This document shows positions 34,175-43,453 of a DNA stretch of 64,000 nt, in pieces. The notes below the pieces were generated by a model that saw only the letters and a list, made by a program, of their open reading frames with translations, was not told the DNA's origin and did not search any database. Position numbers and translations under genes: made by a program. The first letter of the stretch is position 1, and each line of letters begins with the position of its first letter. Origin of the DNA: Niabella agricola (GTDB lineage Bacteria; Bacteroidota; Bacteroidia; Chitinophagales; Chitinophagaceae); contig NZ_JAJHIZ010000003.1 of the NCBI RefSeq assembly GCF_021538615.1, positions 1-64,000 of the forward strand, written 5' to 3'.

Positions 34175-37100
34175 ATGTGCTGCGGGTTTCCGGGTTTTAG
34201 AACCCTGTCTTCTTATATTATAAAGAGTGGGCTTTTATGCTGTCTTTCGATACTTACAATCATTTGTAAGGGACAGGCCATTCGTTTTAATCACCTGACA
34301 TCGGAAAACGGTTTGTCGAATAACTCGGTACTTTCCATAACCCAGGATGCGCAGGGCTTTATCTGGCTGGGTACCTCTAACGGATTGAACCGGTATGATG
34401 GATCCCAGATCAAAACGTACACAGCCGGCACCGACCAGTCGGGTCTTAGTTCTAACAATATCATCTCGCTTTTTCGCGATTCCCGGCAGCAGCTTTGGGT
34501 AGGGTCCAGCATGGGGCTGAACCGGTATAATGATAAAAAAGACAATTTTGAAAAAATCCGCCTGCCGGCAACAGCTCCCGTAGCCGTTAACTGTATTTTT
34601 GAAGACCGGCAGCAACGGCTTTGGATCGGAACCTCAAAAGGTGTGTTTGCACTTACCGGGCGGCGCCGGGAGCGCATTACCTGTTTTTTTACACCCGGGA
34701 GCCAGCCGCTGGCGGGGAGCGTGATCAAAACGATCTTCCAGGACCAGGCAGGGAGCATCTGGATCGGTTCTACTACCAGCCTGGTGCGGATGTGGGAAGC
34801 CGGCGGCCGCTATTATTATGAGCCATTCTACCATCGTCCTGCCGATCCCCGAAGCCTGAGCAGCGACAATATCTCAGCTATTTGTGAAGATCGCTCGAAC
34901 AATCTTTGGATCGGCACGCAAAGTTCAGGCCTCAATCTTTACGACCCGGTAACAAAAACATTCACCCGGTTCTCCAAAAATAACAGCCCGCAGGGACTGA
35001 TTCACAACAATATTCGTACCCTGATGATGCAGAACGACAGTTCCCTCTGGATAGGTACCCAGGAAGGGCTGAGCATCCTGGATACCCGTACCCGGCAAAT
35101 GGTTTCTTTTCAAAACCAGGGCGGCGATCCTAAAAGCCTCAGCCAGAATTCGATTTACAGCTTATACAAAGATGCTAACGGTTCCGTCTGGATCGGAACT
35201 TATTTCGGAGGGGCCAATCGTGCCGATGCGTTTACCACAGGATTCAGTATCATCCAAAATGACGGCAGCTCCAACGCTTTGGCCAATAATGTGGTCAGCA
35301 GTATCCTGGAAGACCGCAATACGGATCTGTGGATCGGTACCGAGGGTGGCGGACTGGTATTATATAACCGCAGAACCGGGCAATTCCGTACTTTTAAAAA
35401 TGACCGGGATGACCCGGGAAGCATTGCCTCCAATCTTGTAAAAGTGGTTTACATCGATAAACCAGGATATATTTGGTGCGGTACACACGGTGGCGGGCTG
35501 AACGTGCTTGACCCGGCAACCGGTAAATTCCGCCATTATTTATACAAACCCGAAGATGTGGAAAGCGCCGGCCTGGAGATCGGCTCACTGGAAGAGGATG
35601 ATGAGGGCCGGTTCTGGCTGGCTACAAATGCCGGGATCCGTCTTTTTAAAAAATCGGGGCCGGAGCTGGAACCACTTCCCCCGATCGACGAAAAATTAAA
35701 ACAGTTTTCTGCAAGCAAGATCTATAAAGACCGGGAAGGTACGATTTGGCTGGGCGGTACGTCCGGACTTTTTACCATACGCCATAACCAGCTTCATGCC
35801 GTTAACGCCACCCTGTCTGTAAATACCTTCTTCGAGGATGCTGCCGGTAATATATGGGCCGGAGCCCGGAATGGCCGGCTTGTTTTTTACGACAAAACAA
35901 AGCAGACACTTGCTCAGTTTACCATACTTTCCGGGCAATCAAAAAATATTGTAGGCATCCTGCAGGATCGCCATGGATTTTTATGGCTGAGCACCGATGA
36001 AGGACTGGTAAGATTTGACCCTGCCACAAAGGCCGTACTTTCTTATACCGTTGCCGATGGCCTTGCAGGCAGGGAATTTAATTACAATTCCTATTTAAAA
36101 GACAGTAAAGGCGTATTTTATTTTGGCGGATACCGGGGCATTACCTACTTCTTCCCGAACCGGATCGAAGTGAACCGCTACCTGGCGCCCCTGGTATTTA
36201 CCAGTTTACGGCTCAACAATACAGATGTGCGCATTGGTGCTTCCGATGGATTGCTGGAACGCAACATCAGTCAGACCCGGCAGATCCGCTTTAACCATAA
36301 TCAAAACCTGTTTACCATCCATTTTGCATTGCTCAATTTTATAAAAAGCAATAAGAACCGCTATTCCTATAAACTGGAAGGATTTGATAAGGCGTGGAAA
36401 CAGGTGCGTACCCCTTCCGCTACCTATACCAATCTGCCTCCCGGTGATTATACGTTTTCTGTGCGGGGCGCTAATAATGATGGATTGTGGACACAGCCCA
36501 TCAGCATGAAGATTACAGTGCTGCCGCCCTTCTGGCGTACCTGGTGGGCTTATACAATTTACCTCTTGCTGTTAATGGGGGTGCTCTTCTTTATTACCCG
36601 TTTTCTGTTCCTTCGCGCATTGCTGAAAAAAGAAGATGAACTCCACCAGGTAAAACTTAATTTTTTTACCAATGTCTCCCACGAACTGCGGACCCATTTG
36701 TCGCTGATTATGGCGCCGGTTGAAAAGCTGCTCGATATAAACCGGTCGGACCAGTTCACTACCCAGCAGATCATCCAGATAAAAAACAACTCCAACCGGC
36801 TGCTGAAACTGGTTAGTGAACTGATGGACTTCCGCAAAGCGGAGTCGGATCACCTGAAACTGGAAGTAAAAGAACAGGACCTTATTTCCTTCCTGCAGGA
36901 GATCTATTCCAGCTTCAGCGAATTGTCGCTGGCAAAAAATATCCGGATCGCCTTTACACACGATACAGAAACGGCATTGCTGTATTTTGATGAAACGCAA
37001 CTGGAAAAAGTATTCTTCAACCTGTTGGCCAATGCCTTCAAGTTTACTCCGGAAGGCGGAAGTATTACGGTATCCGTTCATCAGCAGGCAACCGCCACGG

Positions 37101-38281
37101 AAATCCGGGTAGCCGACACCGGGCGGGGGATTGCCGCTGCTTATTTAAACAAGCTGTTTACCAACTATTACCAGGTGGCCGATCACGGGATGCAAAACAC
37201 GGGGTATGGAATCGGTTTAGCGCTTTCAAAAAAAATTACCAAACTGCATGGAGGTCATATCCGCGTGGAAAGTACGCCGGCCGAAAACGGCAACAGCGGG
37301 TTTACCTGTTTCTTTGTAACGCTCCGGCATGGCAAAAAGCATTTTGAAACGGACCCGCATGTTTCGATCCGCGAACAGCAGGTACCACCGGTTTTCCTGA
37401 ACAATGAACCACCACCCGGAACCGCAACAACCATCACCCCCCTGTTGCCGGCAAACCGGCAGCATACGGTTCTGGTTGTGGAAGACAATCCTGAATTGCG
37501 CGCGCTTATTTGTCAGCAACTGGAACCCGGTTATATTGTGCAAGCGGCTGCCGATGGACTGCAGGGATGGGAAATGGCCGTGGCAGCCATCCCCGATCTG
37601 ATCATCAGTGATGTGATGATGCCCGGGCTCAACGGTATGGAGCTTTGCACGCGCTTAAAAACGGATTCGCGCACCAGTCATATCCCGGTGATCCTGCTGA
37701 CCGCAAAAAGCACGCAGGCCGACCAGGTTGCAGGCCTTGAACAGGGCGCAGATATTTATATTACCAAGCCCTTCAGCACAAAGATCCTGGAATTACATAT
37801 CCGCAACCTGCTGGAAGCCCGCAGGAAATTACAGCGACGCACCATCCGGGAGTTTACCCTGCGCGCCGTACCAGACCGGCCACAGGAAACAACCGGCATA
37901 GTGCGTAATAAAATCGATGCCGACTTTTTACAGAACGTCATCGGAATTATCGACGCGCACCTGGAAGACGCAGATTTTGGGGTAGATAAACTTTCGCGTA
38001 AAGTGGGCATGAGCGCTCCGGTTCTGTATAAAAAACTGCGGGCCCTTACCAATATGTCTGTGAATGAATTTATCAAAACACGCCGGTTTAAAAAGGCAGC
38101 CGAACTGATCCTTCAAAAAGATCTGACCATTAATGAAGTGTCTTATGCAGTGGGATACGAAGACCGGAAATACTTCAGCCGGGAATTTAAAAAATACTTT
38201 GGTGTTGCTCCGAGTGATTTTACGCAGCAGACCCTGCAACGACATCAGGCAGATAAAACCGAGGAAACAGCCGATGATTAA
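34175..38281 (+). CDS. Hybrid two-component system sensor/regulator (HTCS) of the polysaccharide locus
   Basis: 1368 aa from the ATG at 34175; a GTG at 34154 is an alternative. Order: signal/membrane segment; two seven-bladed Reg_prop propellers (repeats such as GFIWLGTSNGLNRYDG and LWIGTQSSGLNLYDP) to about 690; a Y_Y_Y domain (YKLEGFDKAW, LPPGDYTFSVRGAN); one membrane helix; HisKA (NVSHELRTHLSLIMAP); HATPase (FFNLLANAFKFTPEGG, DTGRGI); receiver (VVEDNPELRALI, DLIISDVMMPGLNG); and an AraC-type HTH. The periplasmic part would bind the glycan fragment and the HTH switch on susCD, which start 267 bp away on the other strand. Confidence 0.95.
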   Translation: MCCGFPGFRTLSSYIIKSGLLCCLSILTIICKGQAIRFNHLTSENGLSNNSVLSITQDAQGFIWLGTSNGLNRYDGSQIKTYTAGTDQSGLSSNNIISLFRDSRQQLWVGSSMGLNRYNDKKDNFEKIRLPATAPVAVNCIFEDRQQRLWIGTSKGVFALTGRRRERITCFFTPGSQPLAGSVIKTIFQDQAGSIWIGSTTSLVRMWEAGGRYYYEPFYHRPADPRSLSSDNISAICEDRSNNLWIGTQSSGLNLYDPVTKTFTRFSKNNSPQGLIHNNIRTLMMQNDSSLWIGTQEGLSILDTRTRQMVSFQNQGGDPKSLSQNSIYSLYKDANGSVWIGTYFGGANRADAFTTGFSIIQNDGSSNALANNVVSSILEDRNTDLWIGTEGGGLVLYNRRTGQFRTFKNDRDDPGSIASNLVKVVYIDKPGYIWCGTHGGGLNVLDPATGKFRHYLYKPEDVESAGLEIGSLEEDDEGRFWLATNAGIRLFKKSGPELEPLPPIDEKLKQFSASKIYKDREGTIWLGGTSGLFTIRHNQLHAVNATLSVNTFFEDAAGNIWAGARNGRLVFYDKTKQTLAQFTILSGQSKNIVGILQDRHGFLWLSTDEGLVRFDPATKAVLSYTVADGLAGREFNYNSYLKDSKGVFYFGGYRGITYFFPNRIEVNRYLAPLVFTSLRLNNTDVRIGASDGLLERNISQTRQIRFNHNQNLFTIHFALLNFIKSNKNRYSYKLEGFDKAWKQVRTPSATYTNLPPGDYTFSVRGANNDGLWTQPISMKITVLPPFWRTWWAYTIYLLLLMGVLFFITRFLFLRALLKKEDELHQVKLNFFTNVSHELRTHLSLIMAPVEKLLDINRSDQFTTQQIIQIKNNSNRLLKLVSELMDFRKAESDHLKLEVKEQDLISFLQEIYSSFSELSLAKNIRIAFTHDTETALLYFDETQLEKVFFNLLANAFKFTPEGGSITVSVHQQATATEIRVADTGRGIAAAYLNKLFTNYYQVADHGMQNTGYGIGLALSKKITKLHGGHIRVESTPAENGNSGFTCFFVTLRHGKKHFETDPHVSIREQQVPPVFLNNEPPPGTATTITPLLPANRQHTVLVVEDNPELRALICQQLEPGYIVQAAADGLQGWEMAVAAIPDLIISDVMMPGLNGMELCTRLKTDSRTSHIPVILLTAKSTQADQVAGLEQGADIYITKPFSTKILELHIRNLLEARRKLQRRTIREFTLRAVPDRPQETTGIVRNKIDADFLQNVIGIIDAHLEDADFGVDKLSRKVGMSAPVLYKKLRALTNMSVNEFIKTRRFKKAAELILQKDLTINEVSYAVGYEDRKYFSREFKKYFGVAPSDFTQQTLQRHQADKTEETADD

Positions 38282-38458
38282 TTCCTCTGCGCATAAAGAC
38301 AAAGCCACATACTGATTTCTTCGCAAAACCCTTGCGCTCTTTGCAGTTATTTTTTTTACTGCTAACAACTTAGCGTTAAAATCCCAACCAAAACAAACGC
38401 GAAGCATTCGCAACGATCATCGCCGGCTATCCTGTTATACGATCAGGAGTGCAGTATA

Positions 38459-39745
38459 TTATTTCCTGTGAATTTTTGGAACAGCGATTCGCTGCGCTTT
38501 ATAAATGCCGGAATGCCCGCTAAAATAATATGCGGTGAAACAGGCAACGGCGAAATAAAGGATGTTTTCACCTCCAAACAGCTCCACGCCCATTACCATA
38601 CAGGCAATGGGTGTATTAGTGGCAGCCGCAAATACGGCGATAAATCCAAGCCCGGCAAAAAGATCAGCGGGTGCACCGGCTAAAACCGCCAACGTATTTC
38701 CCAAAGCAGCACCGATAAAGAATAAGGGCGTTACCTCTCCGCCTTTAAAACCGGCACTGAGTGTAACCGCAGTAAACAACAACTTCCATAACCAGCTCCA
38801 GGTATCTACACCACCGGTAGTAAACGCACTTACAATACTGTTGTGCCCGTTTGGATTGACCACCCCCAATCCGAGGTAATCAAAATTACCCAGCAGATAA
38901 CAACCTCCGATAATAAGCAGGCCGCCGGCCACGGGAATCAGCCATTTCACCGGTATCAGTTTTACCCAAAACTGTTTCAGCAAGTGGGTGCAGCGGGCAA
39001 ACGCCATACCGGCCAACCCGAAAGCAATTCCCGCTCCAATCACTTTTAACAACAAGGACAGATCGAAAGAAAAACCGCCGGGGACCCAGGTAGCAACAGA
39101 TTGAATCATTTTAGCACTAATGGCGTAGTGCGTATGATGAATGCCGTAACTGCTGCAAACAATATGGGCCAGCACGGCAGAGATCAAACAGGGTATCAGC
39201 GCGTGATATTTCATGCGACCGATAAACAGGACCTCCATGGCAAACAATGCACCTGCCACGGGGGTACCAAATACGGCCCCGAAGCCCGCAGCCATTCCGC
39301 ACATCAGCAGCATACTACGGTCTTCTTTTTTTAGCTGGTACCATTTTGCAAAAAGATCCGCAATACTGCCGCCCATCTGCACAGCAGTGCCTTCCCGGCC
39401 TGCCGAGCCTCCGAACAAATGCGTAACGATCGTGCCGGCCAGCACCAGCGGGGTCATACGGGTGGGCACCCCTCCTCCCGGTTCATGGATTTCGTCCATA
39501 ACCAGGTTATTACCGGCTTCCGCATCTTTACCGAAGTAGTGATACAATGCCCAAATAAAAATACCCGCCAGGGGCAGCAAAAAAAGCAGCCACAGATGCT
39601 GCCAACGGGTATGGGTAGCCCAATCCAGCAGCCATAAAAACAAAGCAACCAATGATCCTATAACAAATGAAAGGGGTACAAGCCGGATGGTCCAGTGTGC
39701 CAACTGGTAAAAGATTTTTCCCTGCTCCGTTTTAAATTGATACAT
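38459..39745 (-). CDS. CLC-family anion transporter, probable CLC-F fluoride/proton antiporter
   Basis: 428 aa, ten or more membrane segments. The CLC motif around the gating glutamate reads [15 protein letters not shown] (GREGT at 116-120) in place of the usual GREGP. The usual GSGIP site is AGNNL (77-81). Both changes are features of the fluoride-selective CLC-F branch. Later [18 protein letters not shown] is the conserved selectivity-filter region. The upstream leader carries a fluoride riboswitch (39786-39845), which supports fluoride export in exchange for protons. Without that leader one would call it only a chloride-channel family protein. Confidence 0.87.
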   Translation of the reverse strand: MYQFKTEQGKIFYQLAHWTIRLVPLSFVIGSLVALFLWLLDWATHTRWQHLWLLFLLPLAGIFIWALYHYFGKDAEAGNNLVMDEIHEPGGGVPTRMTPLVLAGTIVTHLFGGSAGREGTAVQMGGSIADLFAKWYQLKKEDRSMLLMCGMAAGFGAVFGTPVAGALFAMEVLFIGRMKYHALIPCLISAVLAHIVCSSYGIHHTHYAISAKMIQSVATWVPGGFSFDLSLLLKVIGAGIAFGLAGMAFARCTHLLKQFWVKLIPVKWLIPVAGGLLIIGGCYLLGNFDYLGLGVVNPNGHNSIVSAFTTGGVDTWSWLWKLLFTAVTLSAGFKGGEVTPLFFIGAALGNTLAVLAGAPADLFAGLGFIAVFAAATNTPIACMVMGVELFGGENILYFAVACFTAYYFSGHSGIYKAQRIAVPKIHRK

Positions 39746-39785
39746 CCTACAAATAGGTTAATGGTGTAATAAAATATTACTATTT

Positions 39786-39845
39786 GCAGGCGCCATCAGA
39801 TCCCGCGCAAGGCGTGAACGGTTGGTTCAGGAAGACACCATTTCC
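39786..39845 (-). promoter_or_regulatory. Fluoride riboswitch (crcB motif)
   Basis: On the minus strand, 40 nt before the CLC gene. P1 is GGAA/TTCC around ATGGTGTC; the aptamer ends in CTGATGGCGCCTGC. The crcB consensus has an AUGGNGU-type loop and a GAUGGCNCCUAC-type end, and both parts are present. Loop bases GGTGTC can pair fully (with wobbles) to GGCGCC, the expected pseudoknot. A short GTAATA/TATTAC hairpin and CCTA/TAGG pairing over the ribosome site follow, giving a plausible expression switch turned on by fluoride. The rest of the 366-bp gap holds nothing I recognise. Confidence 0.8.
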
Positions 39846-40111
39846 TGTTTTGTATGGTACAAAGATACGGGTTACCAGCATTCTTCGGGGAATGTAAAAT
39901 AACCAATAAGAAATATTAAATATAAAAGGGAGGGAATTTGAAAATGTGGAAATGAAGATGCCGGTGCTCCTCTGTGAATTTTCTTCCAATCTGCATTTAT
40001 AGGGAATTGCGTATAAAACAGCCTGGATCATGCGGGGATGGCGCCAATCCTTAAATATTGAACGTTCAACCGGAAAGCACATTAGGCATGAAACGAAACC
40101 CCACCCGAAAC

Positions 40112-42046
40112 CTATTCCGTAGCCGCCACCGCTTCCTGTCCGTACATCTGGTCTTTATATTTCAGGGAAGGAGAAGGGATAAAGGGTCCGATCCCCAGCG
40201 ATTCCCATTTTTCATCCACGGTTTGAATCGTGGTATCATCGGCTACAATTATATTGGGCCAATCGCGCTGAAAATTATCAAATGCCCTGGTCTTGATGGT
40301 ACCATCCAACCCCATACAGCTATACCCTTCTTTTGAAGTGGGCGCCAACAGGTGGTCCCGTACGGGATCCAGGTTATTGCAAAAACGCCAGAGCGCCAGT
40401 GCCAGATCGGAAGCAGGCACGGTGTGTTCCACGTACAGGATCATTTTTATATACTCCATCCCCGGCAGGGCCGCAATTTCCTGGTGCAGTGCTTTTATAT
40501 GTCCCTTCCGGTTTTTTTTCACGGAAATAATCAAGCAGGGGATCTGTTCTTTTGGCAGTGCATCATTCACACCGGTGATCTCGCTAAACCGGCCCGTAAG
40601 AAGGGCTGCATAGTTTGTTGCCACATCTGTAGCCAGCACCGTATAGCCATCCTGGGTTTCCTCTTCAAACTTCAGCGTACCATCGATGCACATCTTTCCG
40701 CCAAAGCCCATTTTGCTGCAACTGTGATCCAGTACATCCATTGGTCCCTGGCTGAACGACAGGTCGGTTGCGGGATTCAGATTCTTAAAGATCTCCCGGG
40801 CACAGGCTTTATAATCACCCAACTTCAGCGCACTTCCGTCAGCGGTTTGCGATACCAGCACAAGGATTTTATTAAACATCATTTGTCCCGCTCCCCACAT
40901 GGCATTCATTACTTTCTGCCCCTGCCCGGCGTAGTCCTTGTGGATCTTTGTAATCACAAGATTATGGAATACACCTTCCACGGGCATTTCCATATCCTCT
41001 ATCTCCGGAACCAGCGTCATTTTGATGGGTGCCAGGAAAATGCGTTCCGTAGCCTTCCCCAGCCAGGCATCTTCCTGGGGTGGAATGCCCACGATCGTTG
41101 CCGGGTATACCGGGTTCTTTTTATGGGTAATAGCAGTAATATGAAATTTGGGATACCAATCCGGAAGTGAATAATAACCGGTATGGTCACCAAAGGGACC
41201 TTCCCAAAGCAGGTCATCGGCCGGGTCCACATAGCCTTCAATCACAAAATCAGCATCAGCCGGCACTTCAATTTCCGGTTGCGTGATGCATTTTACCAGC
41301 TCTACTTTTTTCTTTCGAAGAAAGCCGGCCAGCATGTATTCATCCACATTTTCAGGTAACGGCGCCGTAGCCGAATAGGCATAAACGGGGTCTCCACCCA
41401 ATGCTACGGCTACCGGCATTTTTTTATTCAGCTTTTTGTATTCGTTGAAATGTTTTGCCGACACCTTGTGCTTATGCCAGTGCATGGCCGTAAGCTGCGG
41501 TCCGAAGACCTGCATCCGGTACATCCCTACATTCCGGATATGATTATTGGGGTCCTTGGTGTTGATAATGGGCAGGGTAATGAACGGCCCGCCGTCCTGC
41601 GGCCAGCAGGTGATCACCGGAAGCCTGGTAATATCCGGATTATCGGTAATGACCACTTCCTGACAGGCACCCCTTCCCTTTTTTACTTTCGGCATCCAGG
41701 AGGCAAAAGCACTGAGTTTGGGCAATAACTTCAGCTTATCGATAAGGCCTTCCTTGGGGGCCGCTAATAACTTAAACAAATTTTCAATATCGCGGGCCAC
41801 ATCATCCAGCTCATTTACACCCAATGCCAGGCACATCCGCTTTTCGCTGCCATAGGCATTCATGAGTACGGGGAAATCATAACCGGTATTTTCGAAAAGA
41901 ATGGCGTTGCCGCCACCCGGTTCCTTACTCATCCGGTCCGTGATCTCCGCCATTTCCAGTTTCGGATTCACATAAGTTTTAATGCGTACCAGTTCACCGG
42001 CTTTTTCGATCGCTTCAATAAATTCCTGTTGATTTTTATACGACAT
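40112..42046 (-). CDS. UbiD-family decarboxylase (menaquinone-biosynthesis-type)
   Basis: 644 aa, the length of the long UbiD branch (about 610-650) usually annotated as menaquinone biosynthesis decarboxylase. Visible: MSKEPGGGNAILFEN, the prenyl-FMN/metal region NVGMYRMQVFGPQLTAMHWH, GGDPVYAYSATAPLPEN, ADFVIEGYVDPADDLLWEGPFGDHTGYYS (with the acid Glu region), and KHFNEYKK. It would act on an aromatic carboxylate with prenylated FMN. A 90-bp gap with a heptamer repeat separates it from the epimerase upstream on the same strand. Confidence 0.85.
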   Translation of the reverse strand: MSYKNQQEFIEAIEKAGELVRIKTYVNPKLEMAEITDRMSKEPGGGNAILFENTGYDFPVLMNAYGSEKRMCLALGVNELDDVARDIENLFKLLAAPKEGLIDKLKLLPKLSAFASWMPKVKKGRGACQEVVITDNPDITRLPVITCWPQDGGPFITLPIINTKDPNNHIRNVGMYRMQVFGPQLTAMHWHKHKVSAKHFNEYKKLNKKMPVAVALGGDPVYAYSATAPLPENVDEYMLAGFLRKKKVELVKCITQPEIEVPADADFVIEGYVDPADDLLWEGPFGDHTGYYSLPDWYPKFHITAITHKKNPVYPATIVGIPPQEDAWLGKATERIFLAPIKMTLVPEIEDMEMPVEGVFHNLVITKIHKDYAGQGQKVMNAMWGAGQMMFNKILVLVSQTADGSALKLGDYKACAREIFKNLNPATDLSFSQGPMDVLDHSCSKMGFGGKMCIDGTLKFEEETQDGYTVLATDVATNYAALLTGRFSEITGVNDALPKEQIPCLIISVKKNRKGHIKALHQEIAALPGMEYIKMILYVEHTVPASDLALALWRFCNNLDPVRDHLLAPTSKEGYSCMGLDGTIKTRAFDNFQRDWPNIIVADDTTIQTVDEKWESLGIGPFIPSPSLKYKDQMYGQEAVAATE

Positions 42047-42050
42047 TTCA

Positions 42051-42079
42051 GATTTGAGATTTGAGATTTGAGATTTGAG
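42051..42079. repeat. Heptamer tandem repeat (GATTTGA x4) just upstream of the UbiD gene
   Basis: Four perfect GATTTGA copies start 5 bp before the ATG of the UbiD-family gene (minus strand), followed by two imperfect ones. They occupy the place of the ribosome binding site and leader, so copy-number change would alter translation. Confidence 0.7.
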
Positions 42080-42136
42080 ACTTCAGATTTCAGATTCGTT
42101 CCGGAGACATGACCCTCCAGCCCTGTGCAGTGTACC

Positions 42137-43162
42137 TTACTTTTCAAACAATCCCTTATAGGCTATCCCCAGTCCGGGTTCGTTGCTATAAATGAGTTTT
42201 CCGTAATCGAATCCCAACCCGGTTGCAACATCCTCTTCCAGCAGCAGGGGCCCGTCTACATCCACATGATCAATAAAGGGGGCCAGGTGCGCGATGGCGG
42301 CTGAACCTACCGTGCTTTCATTCATACAGCCCATCATGATCTTTAACCCCTGCTTACGGGCCTGCTGAATCATGCGCAGGGCCGGGGTAATGCCACTGCA
42401 TTTGGTGAGCTTTATATTGATGCCATGAAAATGCCCCACACATTTTTCCACATCCTGTTCGAAAACGCAGGACTCATCTGCATACAGGGGCAGCAAAGAT
42501 TTTTCATACAATACTTTCATTCCCTTCCAATTATCCTTGGCCAGGGGTTGTTCTACATACTCCACGCCCAGCGCTTCCAGTTCGGGGATCAGTTTTAATG
42601 CTGTATCCAGGTCCCAGCCTGCGTTTGCATCCACGCGCAACGGCACATCTGTTGCTGCACGTAAGGCCCTTACAATGGCCAGGTCGTCTGCAGTACCCAC
42701 TTTTACCTTGTATACCGGCCATGGACGTTCTTTAAGCTTTGCCACCATTTTATCAACCGTATCAATCCCGATGGTAAAATCCGTTAACGGGCTATCGGCC
42801 GGGTCGCCTTTCAGAAGCTGGTATAATGGTTTCCCGCTCATGCGTGCCCATATATCCCAGGCGGCCATATCCAGTGCACAAACAAGAAAGGGGTTATTGG
42901 GCAACAGGTGATGCAGAAAATGCCAGTACCGGTCCGGTTCTGTAAATGCAAACCGCTCGATCATCGCTTTTTTTGCCTCCAGATCCCGGATCATATCCTC
43001 TACCGTAATGTGATAATAGGTAATGGCCGGGGCTTCACCATATCCCCTGATGCCGAAATGCTCCAGTTCAACGATCAATGTGGGCTGGTGCGTTTTTGTC
43101 CCTTTGGATATGGTAAAGGGATGTCTGAATTTTAAATTAAACGGATAATATTGACACTTCAC
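42137..43162 (-). CDS. Dipeptide epimerase (enolase superfamily, L-Ala-D/L-Glu epimerase type)
   Basis: 341 aa. N-terminal capping domain (FTISKGTKTHQPTLIVELEH) and a barrel with the acid/base KVKVGTADD Lys, metal ligands in RVDANAGW, YVEQPL and YADESC, and the second Lys in GINIKLTKCSGI. The C-terminal MMGCMNESTVGSAA and DVDGPLLL segments are the dipeptide-epimerase specificity loops. It epimerises L-Ala-L-Glu-like dipeptides in murein recycling; other dipeptides are possible. Same strand as, and upstream of, the UbiD gene. Confidence 0.88.
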   Translation of the reverse strand: MKCQYYPFNLKFRHPFTISKGTKTHQPTLIVELEHFGIRGYGEAPAITYYHITVEDMIRDLEAKKAMIERFAFTEPDRYWHFLHHLLPNNPFLVCALDMAAWDIWARMSGKPLYQLLKGDPADSPLTDFTIGIDTVDKMVAKLKERPWPVYKVKVGTADDLAIVRALRAATDVPLRVDANAGWDLDTALKLIPELEALGVEYVEQPLAKDNWKGMKVLYEKSLLPLYADESCVFEQDVEKCVGHFHGINIKLTKCSGITPALRMIQQARKQGLKIMMGCMNESTVGSAAIAHLAPFIDHVDVDGPLLLEEDVATGLGFDYGKLIYSNEPGLGIAYKGLFEK

Positions 43163-43418
43163 CTTTCTTTAACCGGTATCCCCCGGCCGGGTTTTGGCAA
43201 ATGTAAGACAAAGGAAGGGAATCGCTGCTGCTTGCGATGAACGTATCGGCGGCCTCCTCCTTAAGAAGCGCTGTTTCCCCGGCGGGAATGCTGCGGAGCG
43301 GTTCGGGCATTACGATCTGCGCAGCAGCGCCACAGGAAAACGAAGCGGTACCCAGGCCGGCGGATCCAAATTTTACAGCCTGAAAGAAATCAGCTGAATC
43401 AAAGGAAAACCGCTGCAT
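43137..43418 (-). CDS. Possible small protein overlapping the epimerase start
   Basis: 93-codon frame beginning MQRFSFDSADFFQAVKFGSAG and ending GYRLKKGEVSILSV. It overlaps the epimerase start by 26 bp, which would fit translational coupling, and fills the gap up to the divergent stress-protein gene. No family or signal peptide recognised; composition is Ala/Ser-rich. It may be a chance frame. Confidence 0.3.
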   Translation of the reverse strand: MQRFSFDSADFFQAVKFGSAGLGTASFSCGAAAQIVMPEPLRSIPAGETALLKEEAADTFIASSSDSLPLSYICQNPAGGYRLKKGEVSILSV

Positions 43419-43453
43419 TTTTCGTAAATTTAAGGGAGCAAAAACGGCGGATT

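Noticed and set aside
38282..38458. Terminator between the hybrid sensor and CLC genes
   Set aside because: Only a 5-bp stem (CGCAA/TTGCG) some distance before a T run was found, too weak to list.
39780..40082. 100-codon minus-strand frame upstream of the CLC gene
   Set aside because: It overlaps the fluoride riboswitch and has no family pattern; the conserved RNA structure explains this region better.
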